From Albidovulum sp. (GTDB lineage Bacteria > Pseudomonadota > Alphaproteobacteria > Rhodobacterales > Rhodobacteraceae): a stretch of DNA of 64,000 nt. Where the stretch lies: assembly GCA_028823855.1 (NCBI GenBank), contig JAPPFL010000027.1:298462-362461 (forward strand), given 5' to 3'. Below the pieces are notes generated by a model. It had not been told where the DNA came from. It ran no database searches and saw nothing but the letters and a program-made list of their open reading frames with translations. This document shows, one piece after another, positions 17,804 through 27,310 of this stretch; the stretch's first letter is position 1, and every line of letters starts with the position of its first letter. The translations under genes and the position numbers were made by a program.

Positions 17804-20800
17804 CGAGCGGTCTCGCCGGCGAATCGAGAGGTTTGCCAGGACTGAACCGACGAAAAACGCGGCGAGGCAAATAACCGCAAAACCCGCGGCAAAGGTTGCC
17901 AAAGCGAACATTTGCTTGGGTACGGACTGAGGCGCATACGGTGCCAAAATTTGAGGCAAATCCCCCGAAACGACGACGCTGCCTATGGTTGAGATCAACA
18001 GCGCCATTCCCGCAAGTGACGCCCCTACCACCGCAGCAAAGACCGGCCTCCCGGCCGGCCCGGTCCGAAACGCCCTTCGCAATGAAGAAAACCGTTTCGC
18101 TATGTCGGCATGAATAGCGAGCAGCGACGGCACGACCAAAAGAACAAGAACCAGGCCGAAGCCAAGCCCGTAGCAAAGCGTGATGACCGTGGGTTTCAAA
18201 AAGCTCGCCTGCTGCGACGATTCGTATAGGAGAGGCGCGAGTCCGAAAACCGTAGTAAGCGTAGTCAACAGTACTGGCCGTAGCCGGTCCGTAGCTGCAT
18301 CGACGATCGCGGGAACCAAGCCCCTGTTTTTCGAATATTCGTCAACAGTCGAAACTAGCACAATTGAATCGTTTACTATTATTCCGGACAGTCCTATCAA
18401 GCCCATCACGGAAAAAATCGACAACGGGACATCCCAAACATTGTGGCCATGAATTGCGCCAATTAGGCCAAAGGGAATTATGGCCAGGACAATGATCGGC
18501 CGGGTCCAGCTTGAAAAAATCCAGGCAAGTGTAAGGAATATCCCGATCAAGCAAATCGCGAACCCGAGTTTCGCGTCGGACAGAAATTCTCTTTCCTGTT
18601 CCGCCAGCCCGGAGAATCTGGATGCCACCCCGTGTTCATTTTCCATTCGCGGAATTATTTCCTCTTCAATTTCCCTTGTGATCTCTTCCGCCCTTTTCGG
18701 ATCGTCTTCCGAAATGTCGCCTGTCACTTTTACAAGCCGAATTCCGTTTTGCCGTTTAACTGTTGAGAATCCTGAGCTTCTCTTGACCCTTACTATATCG
18801 GCCAATGGAACGTACTCGCCGGCGGCGGTCCTCATGAATGTCCGTTCCAGGAAATCCGCCGTCAATTCTTGTTCCGGAAGCCTTACGCGAATTTCGCCGG
18901 TGCGATTTCCTTGCGGGAATGTTGCGGCGGACACGCCGCCTAACCGGTTTTTCAAGACCCGAGCAATTCCGTCAATCGAGAATCCCAGCGCATTCCCCTG
19001 AGGCTTGAGGTCAAGAATAAAGTCTTCCTTGTCGTATGAAAGGTCATCCTCGACCGCTGAAACTTCGGGATAGCGCGCAAGTTCGGTTTTCAATGCTTCC
19101 GCCGCGCCTTTCAATATCTTGGCGGAAGCGCCATAGATTTCAACGCTAAGCGAATCGCCTCCGGGACCGCCACGCCATCCCCGGAAACTAAGTGTTTCTA
19201 GCAAGGGATGTCGTCGGACCTCGGATTGCAGCTCCGCAACGAACTCGAAGGACGAATAGGGGCGAAAGTCGGCATCTATTAGCTCGATAGCTACAGAGCC
19301 AAGCAAATCCCTGTCTTTCGTTGATGCTCCGGAAAGGCCTCTTCCAGTGTTGCCGCCGACCTCGCCCAGCACGTAGGTAAGCGGGTTGGAACCGAATTCA
19401 TCCTCTAATTTCGCGCCTACGGCCTCCGCCGCACGCTGCAATTCGCGCATCATTTCAAGCGCGTCGGAACGCGATGCCCCTGGAAGCATCGCAAAATTGC
19501 CGCTTACTGAGCCGCGTTCGGGGGCATTGAAGAATCGCCAGGGAACCTGGCCATTCACAACAAGCACCGCCTGAGTAGCGAGAACGAAGACGGCGCCGGC
19601 GACAACGGGGTAGCGCAGTGCCACCACTCCGGCAATGAAGGGGCGAAATAACCTTTCGCGAAACCAATTGAATCCCTTATTGACCGCCAAACTCGGCAAA
19701 TCGAACCAACTCTGTTTTGCCGACTTGGTCAGCGCGTGCCGCATGTGGTTGGGCAGGATTATGAAGCATTCCAATAGGGACGCGGCAAGGACTACAATTA
19801 TCGTGAAAGGCAAATCGGCCAATAGGGAGCCAAACCTGCCGCTAATGGTCGTTATCGAATAGAAGGCGATGATCGTCGTAATCGTCGCCGCAAAAACCGG
19901 CGCGAACATTCTCGCGGCTGCATTCTCAGCCGCCATTACAGGCGACTCGCCTAAATTCCTCGCACGAAAATCGGCGTGCTCGCCTACCACGATAGCATCG
20001 TCGACGACCATGCCGAGCGAAATAATCAACGCGAACAAAGAAATCATGTTTAGCGTGAATCCGAACGCATACATCATGGCGACCGTGGCCATCATTGCCG
20101 TCGGAATTCCCGCGGCTACCCAAAAGGCAGTGCGGGCATTCAAGAACAGGAAAAGTAATGTCACGACGAGCAGCAATCCGAGCGCGCCGTTTTCGAACAG
20201 AATGTTCAGGCGTCCCGTTATCGCTTCTGCTCTTGTGCGAATAAGATCCACTTTGACGCCTTGCGGCAATTCGGCGGAGATATCGGCCGCGATTGCTTCG
20301 ACTTTTCGCTGAAGAGCTATCGCATCGCCTCGGTCCGAACGATCGACTCGAATCGAAACGGCCGGGTTTTCGCCGACGTAATAGGCGCGTCTTCTGTCCG
20401 CGCCTTCAACGAGCACTCTACCTACGTCCCCGACGTATAATTTTGACCCGTCCGGATAGGAACGCACCGTAATCGATTCGATTTCGTCGGCGGTGCGCTT
20501 TTCGATGCCCGTCCGTACCCGCGCCGCGACTCCCGCGATCTCGCCCGCAGGATCCGTTTCCGCTTCTTCCCCGATCGCGGAGGCGACTTCCGCCAAGGAA
20601 ACATCACTTCGGATTAGCTCGCGTTCCGGCACCTCCACTATGGTCATCGGAGCTTCGATGCCCCTGATCGTGGACCGAGTTACGCCGACGCCAAATAGCC
20701 TGACTACGAATTCGTCGGCATATCTGCTGAGCAGGTCTACGGAAACAGGTCCCGAGATCACGACATCAGTGACTCGGTCGCGCCAAGCGCCTTGCTGAAC

Positions 20801-21223
20801 TCGCGGTTCCTCGGAATCTTCGGGAAACCCGGTAGTAGCGTCCACAGCGGCCCGGACATCGTCGGTTCCTCTTTGCATGTCCCAGCCCGGCTCGAATTCA
20901 AGCGTTATTCTGGCGTTGCCCTCGTTTGAAACGGACGATGTCGACTCGACGCCTTCGACCGCAAGCAGCGAAGGCTCCAGCAGTTGAACGATCGCGTTGT
21001 CAATGTCTTCGGCGCCTGCGCCGTCCCAGTTCACGACGACATTGACTCGCTCTACGACGACATCGGGGAAAAATTGGGATCGAAGCTGCGGGTAGGAAGC
21101 CGCGCCTAGAGCGATCACCAAGAGCATGATCAGATTCGCGGCGGTTTTGTGGCGCGTAAAATACGAAAGAGCTAGTGCGAGAGGGGAAATTCCTTTTTCC
21201 CTTTCTAACACGTCAACCGCCAA
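17735..21223 (-). CDS. RND-family efflux permease
   Basis: 1162-residue inner-membrane proton-driven pump of the hydrophobe/amphiphile type. Two repeats of six helices plus large periplasmic loops are visible: N-terminal FPDVVVERVNVVVNWDGAGA, helix 4 with LGMVVDDAIVVGEHADF (the proton-relay Asp pair), and the second half with GLIGLSGIIVNDSIVLV. It would export organic compounds with the adaptor encoded just upstream (11-base overlap) and an outer-membrane factor not found here. The C-terminus (after about residue 1120) is basic and low in hydrophobicity and overlaps the convergent DsbD-alpha-like gene, so it may be an extension after loss of an earlier stop. Confidence 0.93.
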   Translation of the reverse strand: MAVDVLEREKGISPLALALSYFTRHKTAANLIMLLVIALGAASYPQLRSQFFPDVVVERVNVVVNWDGAGAEDIDNAIVQLLEPSLLAVEGVESTSSVSNEGNARITLEFEPGWDMQRGTDDVRAAVDATTGFPEDSEEPRVQQGAWRDRVTDVVISGPVSVDLLSRYADEFVVRLFGVGVTRSTIRGIEAPMTIVEVPERELIRSDVSLAEVASAIGEEAETDPAGEIAGVAARVRTGIEKRTADEIESITVRSYPDGSKLYVGDVGRVLVEGADRRRAYYVGENPAVSIRVDRSDRGDAIALQRKVEAIAADISAELPQGVKVDLIRTRAEAITGRLNILFENGALGLLLVVTLLFLFLNARTAFWVAAGIPTAMMATVAMMYAFGFTLNMISLFALIISLGMVVDDAIVVGEHADFRARNLGESPVMAAENAAARMFAPVFAATITTIIAFYSITTISGRFGSLLADLPFTIIVVLAASLLECFIILPNHMRHALTKSAKQSWFDLPSLAVNKGFNWFRERLFRPFIAGVVALRYPVVAGAVFVLATQAVLVVNGQVPWRFFNAPERGSVSGNFAMLPGASRSDALEMMRELQRAAEAVGAKLEDEFGSNPLTYVLGEVGGNTGRGLSGASTKDRDLLGSVAIELIDADFRPYSSFEFVAELQSEVRRHPLLETLSFRGWRGGPGGDSLSVEIYGASAKILKGAAEALKTELARYPEVSAVEDDLSYDKEDFILDLKPQGNALGFSIDGIARVLKNRLGGVSAATFPQGNRTGEIRVRLPEQELTADFLERTFMRTAAGEYVPLADIVRVKRSSGFSTVKRQNGIRLVKVTGDISEDDPKRAEEITREIEEEIIPRMENEHGVASRFSGLAEQEREFLSDAKLGFAICLIGIFLTLAWIFSSWTRPIIVLAIIPFGLIGAIHGHNVWDVPLSIFSVMGLIGLSGIIVNDSIVLVSTVDEYSKNRGLVPAIVDAATDRLRPVLLTTLTTVFGLAPLLYESSQQASFLKPTVITLCYGLGFGLVLVLLVVPSLLAIHADIAKRFSSLRRAFRTGPAGRPVFAAVVGASLAGMALLISTIGSVVVSGDLPQILAPYAPQSVPKQMFALATFAAGFAVICLAAFFVGSVLANLSIRRRDRSLRRSAALNVDHFTLRKHRNSQL

Positions 21224-22679
21224 CTCTAGACCTGAGGCGATCCAGCATCTCTGCCGGAACTTCAGGTTTCTTCAATTGCTCGATGACTCTTTCCTTGGCG
21301 CGGGCCGGCATAAAGCTGTTTGATTCCACCATCGCAATAAGCTTGTTTCGCTCTTCCGAGCTAAGAGCGATCATTTCGGGCGCTTCGAGAGGCTGATCTC
21401 CATCCTGCGCCGGCAATACGGGTTTCACTTTGATTCCGCTGCCGAGCATCGGCGAGCGCTCGGCCACGATGAGCCTGTTTCGCAGGCGGCCCCTGACAAT
21501 AATTTCATCGCCCTGTCGCCGAAGAAGTTCGACCTCGAGAGCCTCCAGGCGGTCCTCGGCGTCTAGCGCCAAAATTTTACCGGTTGAATCAATCGATGTC
21601 GCCGGCAGGACCATAACGCCTCTAAGCTCGGGCTCTTCGACCGAAACCGACACGAAGTCTCCCGGTTTCAATCCTTTCTCCTGACCGGATTTTATCGAAG
21701 CGAAGAGCAGTCGACCCGTTTGACCCTCCTTAACGGCCGCGCTCTCGCGAACAATTTGAGCCGACGGCTCGATAGATGAATCGTTTAGTTCCAGATTTAC
21801 GCCAATTCTTACAGGCATAAGCCTGCCGCTGCCGTCGAGAAGGCGCAAGTACTGGGTGCTGGAAATCCGGAAGGAAACTTCAAGCGCCGTTGGATCAATT
21901 AGCGTCCCAATGCGTTCATTCGCGGATACTAGCCCTCCCTGGACAACGCTAATGCCGCTAAGCGTTCCCGAAAATTCCGCCGCGAGACTGGTGTTTTCCA
22001 GTTTTCGAACGGATTCCGCCAGCGCGATTTCCCGTCTCGCCAGCAAGGAATTGGCCTGATCTACACGGGTCTCGGCCTGGGCGACGCTCTTCCTGATCGA
22101 CAGGACGGACTGTTTGCCCGACGAAACAGACAGCTCCGCATTCTCGACCGCCGCGATGGTACCGACGCCGCGCTCAAGCAATGTCCTTTGCTTTTCAAGG
22201 GATTGCCTTAGAAGCGATTCTCTTTCTTCGGCTGCAAGCAACTCGTCACGAGCAAGCGAAAGCGACCGAACGGCCTCTTTGACTTCCGCTTCGGCATCGT
22301 TTCTGTCTGCGAGCGCAAAATCCAGCGCGGCCTGGGCGTCCGCCGGATCGATCCGCAGTATGGTTTCGCCTCTTACGACTACGCCGCCTTCGACGAAATT
22401 CGGCGAAAGTTCGAGGATATTCCCGCCAACCGGCGCTCTAATTTCTAGCGAGCGGCGGCTTCGGATTTCGCCGAACGCCGAAATCATCGGCTTTACGCTC
22501 GTGAATTCCGCAGGAACGACGCGAACTGCGTAAACGCGTTCCCGTTGCGGCCTTTCCCTCGATTCTCTCGACGCTCTTTCTTGAACGGCAGTGACAACCG
22601 CACTCCCGGCTATGGCCAGAATCCCGAGCGTCCCCCCGAGAAGGAAGAGCGCCAGCAAGCTTCTGCCCAAGAATCGCAT
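21213..22679 (-). CDS. RND efflux periplasmic adaptor (membrane fusion protein)
   Basis: 488 residues. One N-terminal membrane anchor (LLALFLLGGTLGILAIAGS) is followed by a lipoyl half-motif with GGNILELSPNFVEGGVVVRG, then a long alpha-helical hairpin rich in Glu/Ala/Leu (about residues 110-230). The second lipoyl half LAAEFSGTLSGISVVQGGLV and beta-barrel domains come next. It bridges the RND permease to an outer-membrane channel. The permease start overlaps its stop by 11 bases, indicating coupled translation. The last 80 residues are an acidic/basic helical tail not typical of the family. Confidence 0.92.
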   Translation of the reverse strand: MRFLGRSLLALFLLGGTLGILAIAGSAVVTAVQERASRESRERPQRERVYAVRVVPAEFTSVKPMISAFGEIRSRRSLEIRAPVGGNILELSPNFVEGGVVVRGETILRIDPADAQAALDFALADRNDAEAEVKEAVRSLSLARDELLAAEERESLLRQSLEKQRTLLERGVGTIAAVENAELSVSSGKQSVLSIRKSVAQAETRVDQANSLLARREIALAESVRKLENTSLAAEFSGTLSGISVVQGGLVSANERIGTLIDPTALEVSFRISSTQYLRLLDGSGRLMPVRIGVNLELNDSSIEPSAQIVRESAAVKEGQTGRLLFASIKSGQEKGLKPGDFVSVSVEEPELRGVMVLPATSIDSTGKILALDAEDRLEALEVELLRRQGDEIIVRGRLRNRLIVAERSPMLGSGIKVKPVLPAQDGDQPLEAPEMIALSSEERNKLIAMVESNSFMPARAKERVIEQLKKPEVPAEMLDRLRSRVGG

Positions 22680-22892
22680 TCAAGCTCCGGGTCTAATACG
22701 AACTCGTTCCGCCTTGTTTTAATCGAACATCGTTTAGCTATCCCGATACTAAATTAAACGAACGACTTTGGCCAATCCGTCGAAATGACGGTTCTTTGGG
22801 ACATCGAAAGAACAAATCCGCGCGCTCGCAAATCAAGATGTCCAAAAAGATGCTGCGAACAGTCTCGTCTCCGATGCATCCAGGCGACGCCC

Positions 22893-23420
22893 TTATTTTC
22901 TTCGCAGATGCTCGTCCAGTCTCGGTAGGATTTCCACGAAATTGCAGGGCTTGTTCCTATAGTCGAGCTGCGGGATGAGAATCTCCTCCCACGCATCCCG
23001 GCATGCTCCCGGCGATCCGGGCAATGCAAAAAGAAAGGTGCCGTTGGCGATGCCGGCGCACGCTCGGGACTGAACGGCGGACACGCCGATTTTTTTCATG
23101 GAAACAAATGCGAACACCGAAGTAAACGCGTCGATTTCTTTTTCGTAAACATCCCGATGAGCTTCAACAGTGACATCGCGGCCGGTAAGGCCCGTTCCGC
23201 CCGTGGATATCACGACATCAATGCCTGGATTTTCGGCCCAAGCAGACAGCCGGGCGGAAATCGAAGCCCGGTCGTCGCGAACTAGCGCCCGGCCGGCGAC
23301 CAAATGACCAGCGGCCTCGATAAGGTCTTGCAGCAGCTGCCCGGATCTGTCTTCTTCGAGGCTGCGCGAGTCCGAAACCGTCAACACTGCGATCCGAACA
23401 GGTATGAATTCCCTATCCAT
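22893..23420 (-). CDS. moaB: Molybdenum cofactor biosynthesis protein B
   Basis: 175-residue MoaB/Mog-fold protein that adenylates molybdopterin before molybdenum insertion. VISTGGTGLTGRDVTVEAHR is the nucleotide/MPT-binding motif, and FALPGSPGACRDAWEEIL the second conserved loop. It starts 4 bases after the UDG stop; UDG-moaB is a recurrent alphaproteobacterial pair. moaD and moaE occur 23 kb away in this window, so cofactor synthesis is represented twice. Confidence 0.93.
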   Translation of the reverse strand: MDREFIPVRIAVLTVSDSRSLEEDRSGQLLQDLIEAAGHLVAGRALVRDDRASISARLSAWAENPGIDVVISTGGTGLTGRDVTVEAHRDVYEKEIDAFTSVFAFVSMKKIGVSAVQSRACAGIANGTFLFALPGSPGACRDAWEEILIPQLDYRNKPCNFVEILPRLDEHLRRK

Positions 23421-23424
23421 GGAT

Positions 23425-24225
23425 TTAACTGGACCCCACTTCGCCGCGCATTTTCAATCTAACGGCCAAGAGGTCCCGCCAAGCGAGGCGCTTGGACAAT
23501 GGGTTCCGCAGAAGGTACGCCGGATGAAACGTCGGCATGACCGGAATGCCGAGGAAGTCGCGCCAGTCCCCGCGAATTCTCGTAATTCCGGCCGAATTTA
23601 TTACGGCCTGGCATGCGATGTTTCCCATAAGCACGATCAATTGCGGTGAAGCCAGTTTAATGTGCGCAAACATGAACGGCCGCATCATATTGATTTCCTC
23701 GGAAGTCGGCGCCCTGTTGCCCGGAGGGCGCCAGGGAATAACGTTCGTAATATAGAGGCCGTTTGCGGCGGACTCTGAATTTCGCGACAAATCTATAGCG
23801 GCGAACATGGCGTCCAGCAACCGTCCAGCACGACCGACAAAGGGACGCCCCTGGATATCCTCGTCGCGTCCCGGCGCCTCGCCGATGATCATGAGCCTCG
23901 AATCTGCTCGACCGTCGGAGAATACTAGCTGGCGCGCTGAAAATTTTAGTTCGCAGTGCTCGAATTTTTCTAGAGAATTGCGAAGTTCATCGAGGTTCCG
24001 TGCTTGCGCGGCCAGCCTTGACGCTATGCCGACAAAATCCGCCGGCTTGGATTCGGCCCTGAGATTGATCGATTTAGGCGGCCGAGCCGGTCTCGGTTTA
24101 TCCTCTTTCAATTTGTACCGATTGACCGGGTCATCGCCGATCGACTGATCGACCGAGAATTCCAACTGCATCTGGAGAAAAGCCTTTGCATCCTTGCGGC
24201 TGATTGAATCGGGGTCAATGGGCAT
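23425..24225 (-). CDS. Uracil-DNA glycosylase, family 4/5-like
   Basis: 266 residues. The catalytic core has GEAPGRDEDIQGRPFVGRAG (motif 1), NVIPWRPPGNR, LIVLMGNIACQAV and the C-terminal motif MPTFHPAYLLRNP. The family removes uracil from DNA. Family 4 enzymes normally bind a 4Fe-4S cluster with four Cys; only two Cys are present here (in FEHCELKFSAR and NIACQA), so the cluster is probably absent, as in related alphaproteobacterial sequences. About 90 N-terminal residues are low-complexity and not part of the core. Divergent from pyrB. Confidence 0.88.
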   Translation of the reverse strand: MPIDPDSISRKDAKAFLQMQLEFSVDQSIGDDPVNRYKLKEDKPRPARPPKSINLRAESKPADFVGIASRLAAQARNLDELRNSLEKFEHCELKFSARQLVFSDGRADSRLMIIGEAPGRDEDIQGRPFVGRAGRLLDAMFAAIDLSRNSESAANGLYITNVIPWRPPGNRAPTSEEINMMRPFMFAHIKLASPQLIVLMGNIACQAVINSAGITRIRGDWRDFLGIPVMPTFHPAYLLRNPLSKRLAWRDLLAVRLKMRGEVGSS

Positions 24226-24386
24226 CCTGCTGCACTTCAGTCTCGGTGTCTTCGGTTTGAATTCGACATTATATTAAACAGCTCGGCTGCGCCAATTTGC
24301 CTCTCGGGCCTATGCATCTCGAATGCGGCGCACCTTGTCCGAAAACGCGGCCAATCATATAAACATGCAACGGTCGGAGACGATAG

Positions 24387-25346
24387 ATGGCTATATTGGC
24401 TAAGCATCTTCTTGGAATAGAAACCATGGCGCCCGAGGAGATTTTTTCGATTCTCGATCTAGCCGAATCGTACGTCACTTTGAACCGCGACCAAGTCAAG
24501 CACTCCAATGTCCTCGCCGGCATGACCCAAATCAATATGTTCTTCGAAAACTCCACTAGAACCCAAGCAAGCTTTGAACTAGCGGGAAAAAGGCTGGGCG
24601 CCGACGTCATGAATATGGCGGTTGCCAAAAGCTCGATCGCCAAGGGCGAGACGCTCATCGATACCGCATTGACGCTGAACGCCATGCGCCCCGACCTGAT
24701 TGTCGTCAGGCATCCAAGTTCAGGCGCCGTAAACCTGCTTGCGGAAAAGGTTAATTGCTCGGTCGTCAATGCCGGCGACGGTCGGCACGAACATCCTACC
24801 CAGGCTCTGCTTGACGCGCTCACGATCCGGCGCGCGAAAGGTCGACTGACGCGCCTTACCATTGCTATCTGCGGCGACATCTCGCACTCGCGGGTGGCAA
24901 GATCCAACATTCTCCTTCTAGGCAAGCTCGGCAATCGAATTCGGCTCGTTGGGCCCAGGACTCTGATGCCCTTCGGGATCGACGAATTTGGAGTTGAAGT
25001 CTTCGACGACCTTAGAAAGGGTATAAATGCCGCTGATGTGGTGATGATGCTAAGGCTTCAAACAGAACGCATGGAAGGCGCATTCGTGCCTTCCGTTCGC
25101 GAATACTACCACCTCTACGGCCTGGACGCGGAAAAACTTAAATTTGCCAAGGCTGACGCCATCGTCATGCATCCCGGACCGATGAACCGCGGCGTGGAAA
25201 TAGACGGGGCTTTGGCGGACGATATCGGCAGATCCGTAATTCAGGACCAAGTGGAAATGGGTGTGGCCGTGCGAATGGCCGTTCTCGACTTGCTCGCGAG
25301 AAATCTTCGTCGAGCGGTTTTGGAAGCCGGAAGAAGCCGGAAATGA
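24387..25346 (+). CDS. pyrB: Aspartate carbamoyltransferase catalytic subunit
   Basis: 319 residues, the normal length. It condenses carbamoyl phosphate with aspartate in pyrimidine synthesis. The carbamoyl-phosphate site is [13 protein letters not shown], followed by [13 protein letters not shown] and the aspartate-side [15 protein letters not shown] lies 7 bases upstream of the ATG. No regulatory subunit gene is seen. It is followed by a dihydroorotase homologue lacking zinc ligands, the arrangement in which the inactive homologue acts as an assembly partner of the catalytic trimers. No attenuator or PyrR site could be seen in the leader. Confidence 0.96.
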   Translation: MAILAKHLLGIETMAPEEIFSILDLAESYVTLNRDQVKHSNVLAGMTQINMFFENSTRTQASFELAGKRLGADVMNMAVAKSSIAKGETLIDTALTLNAMRPDLIVVRHPSSGAVNLLAEKVNCSVVNAGDGRHEHPTQALLDALTIRRAKGRLTRLTIAICGDISHSRVARSNILLLGKLGNRIRLVGPRTLMPFGIDEFGVEVFDDLRKGINAADVVMMLRLQTERMEGAFVPSVREYYHLYGLDAEKLKFAKADAIVMHPGPMNRGVEIDGALADDIGRSVIQDQVEMGVAVRMAVLDLLARNLRRAVLEAGRSRK

Positions 25347-25392
25347 CGCGAACGGCGGAATTAGCAGCAATGGACGCCGACGGAGCGTAGCG

Positions 25393-26670
25393 ATGATTAT
25401 TCTAGCCAACGCCATGATCGTCGACCCGGAATCGGAGTCCGTGAACCCGGGTTCTGTTATTGTCGAGAACGGCCGCATCGCGGACCGGGATGGACCCGAA
25501 TTGGAGAGCCTGCGATACAAGACCGTGAATTGCGGCGGCAAATTTCTTGCCCCTGGCATAGTCGATATCGGCGTAAAGGTTTGCGAGCCGGGCGAACGAC
25601 ACAAGGAGAGCTACCGAAGCGCGGGACTCGCTGCGGCGGCGGGCGGGGTGACGACCATGGTCACGCGTCCCGACACCATTCCTGCGATCGACAACCCGGA
25701 AACTCTCGAGTTCGTTTCAAAACGCGCCCGGGCCGCTTCGCCGGTTCGAATAAAGACAATCGCGGCGCTGACGAAAAATCGTTCCGGCCGCCAGATGACC
25801 GAAATCGGACTGCTGCAAGATGCCGGCGCTGTGGCATTTTCGGATTGCGACTCCGTAGTAGAAGACACAAAGATTTTTTCTCGATGCCTGCAGTATGCGA
25901 AGCAGCGCGATGCGCTGGTTATCGGACATCCGCAAGATCCGGGATTGTCCGCGGGAGCGTCGGCAACTTCCGGCAAATTCGCGTCTCTCAAGGGTATTCC
26001 GGCAGTGTCCAGGCGCGCGGAACTGATCGGCCTGCAAAGGGACGTAGAACTCGCGGCGTTGACGGGCGCCCGATACCACGCCGACCAGTTGTCGACTTCG
26101 TTGTCGATCGAATATTTTGAGCGAGCTGCGGCAGCGGGTCTCTATGTTTCCGCCGGCGCTTCAATTCATCACTTGACGCTTAACGAATTCGATATCGGCG
26201 ACTACCGGACATTCTTCAAGGTCAAGCCGCCGCTGAGGTCGGAGGATGACCGCAAGGCATTGGTCGAAGCCGTAGCATCCGGTTCGGTCGAGGTCATTTC
26301 TTCTATGCACACTCCCCAGGACGAGGAAGCGAAGCGCCTTCCCTTCGAAGAAGCCGCCAGCGGAGCCGTCGCGCTTGAAACTCTTCTTCCCGCAGCATTG
26401 CGACTGTTTCATTCCGGAGACATTACGCTTCCGAGACTTTTCAGGGCGTTGTCCCTAAATCCTTCCAAACTGCTGGGATTCGACACGGGCCGCATCTCGA
26501 AGGGCGCTCCGGCAGACTTCGTCCTTTTCGATCCCGACGCGCCATTCGTGCTGGACAGGTTTGGCCTTAGATCAAAGTCGCAGAACACGCCGTTCGACGG
26601 CCAGCTTCTGCAAGGCAGGATTCTGAAGACCTTCGTCGACGGCGAACCGGTCTACGGCTCGGGCGCATGA
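25393..26670 (+). CDS. Dihydroorotase homologue without zinc ligands (PyrX-like)
   Basis: 425 residues of the class I dihydroorotase fold. Active enzymes have H-x-H at the first metal site; here the corresponding segment is LAPGIVDIGVKVCEPGERHK, with Gly and Lys in place of both His. Other fold landmarks remain (AGGVTTMVTRPDTIPAIDN, STSLSIEYFERA, MHTPQDEEAKRLPFEEA). Such proteins are non-catalytic partners of aspartate carbamoyltransferase in Pseudomonas and are usual after pyrB in alphaproteobacteria, where a true PyrC is encoded elsewhere. The ATG at 25393 is chosen over an upstream frame that would overlap pyrB. Its stop overlaps the plsY ATG (ATGA). Confidence 0.9.
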   Translation: MIILANAMIVDPESESVNPGSVIVENGRIADRDGPELESLRYKTVNCGGKFLAPGIVDIGVKVCEPGERHKESYRSAGLAAAAGGVTTMVTRPDTIPAIDNPETLEFVSKRARAASPVRIKTIAALTKNRSGRQMTEIGLLQDAGAVAFSDCDSVVEDTKIFSRCLQYAKQRDALVIGHPQDPGLSAGASATSGKFASLKGIPAVSRRAELIGLQRDVELAALTGARYHADQLSTSLSIEYFERAAAAGLYVSAGASIHHLTLNEFDIGDYRTFFKVKPPLRSEDDRKALVEAVASGSVEVISSMHTPQDEEAKRLPFEEAASGAVALETLLPAALRLFHSGDITLPRLFRALSLNPSKLLGFDTGRISKGAPADFVLFDPDAPFVLDRFGLRSKSQNTPFDGQLLQGRILKTFVDGEPVYGSGA

Positions 26671-27287
26671 TCCTTCCGCAGGTCGAATCCGAGTTCTACG
26701 AATTCGCGACCGCCGCGTTCGGTTCCTACCTGCTTGGCTCGGTCGCTTTCGGAGTATTGGTAACGAAACTGATGGGAATCGAAGACCCCAGAAAAATTGG
26801 TTCGGGAAACTCGGGAGCTACAAATGTGCTGCGAACCGGCAGCAAACTCGCAGCAGCTTTAACTCTTATTTTGGACGCGGGAAAGGGCGCGGCCGCGGTC
26901 GCCGTCTGCTATGCCGCTTTCGGCGGCGACGCCGCGCAGCTTGCCGGACTTGCCGCGTTTCTTGGACATCTTTTTCCGGCCTGGCATTCATTCAAGGGCG
27001 GCAAAGGCGTCGCGACATTCTTAGGCGTACTGCTGGCATTGCATCCAGCGACGGGAATCGCGTTATGCCTTTCTTGGCTCGCTGCTGCACTCGCATTCCG
27101 GATTTCCTCGGTGAGCGCGCTCGCGGCATCGATTTCGTCGCCCCTGTGGATCTGGATTCTAGGCAGGCCGGACGCAGTCGCACTCTGCGCCGTTCTCGCC
27201 GTTCTTGTCTGGATACGGCACGCTCCCAACCTTAAGCGGCTCGCTGCGGGCGAAGAACCGAGAATCGACTTTCGAAAAAAGAGTTAG
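26667..27287 (+). CDS. plsY: Acyl-phosphate:glycerol-3-phosphate acyltransferase
   Basis: 206-residue integral membrane enzyme making lysophosphatidic acid from acyl phosphate. Motifs are GSGNSGATNVLRTG (motif 1), FKGGKGVATFLG (motif 2) and a late conserved loop ahead of the last helix; about six hydrophobic helices. The ATG overlaps the TGA of the upstream gene by four bases, so it ends a pyrB-pyrX-plsY operon that is widely conserved in alphaproteobacteria. The dprA gene that often follows is missing. Confidence 0.95.
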   Translation: MILPQVESEFYEFATAAFGSYLLGSVAFGVLVTKLMGIEDPRKIGSGNSGATNVLRTGSKLAAALTLILDAGKGAAAVAVCYAAFGGDAAQLAGLAAFLGHLFPAWHSFKGGKGVATFLGVLLALHPATGIALCLSWLAAALAFRISSVSALAASISSPLWIWILGRPDAVALCAVLAVLVWIRHAPNLKRLAAGEEPRIDFRKKS

Positions 27288-27310
27288 CGGCGATCGCGCA
27301 ATTGCCAAAT

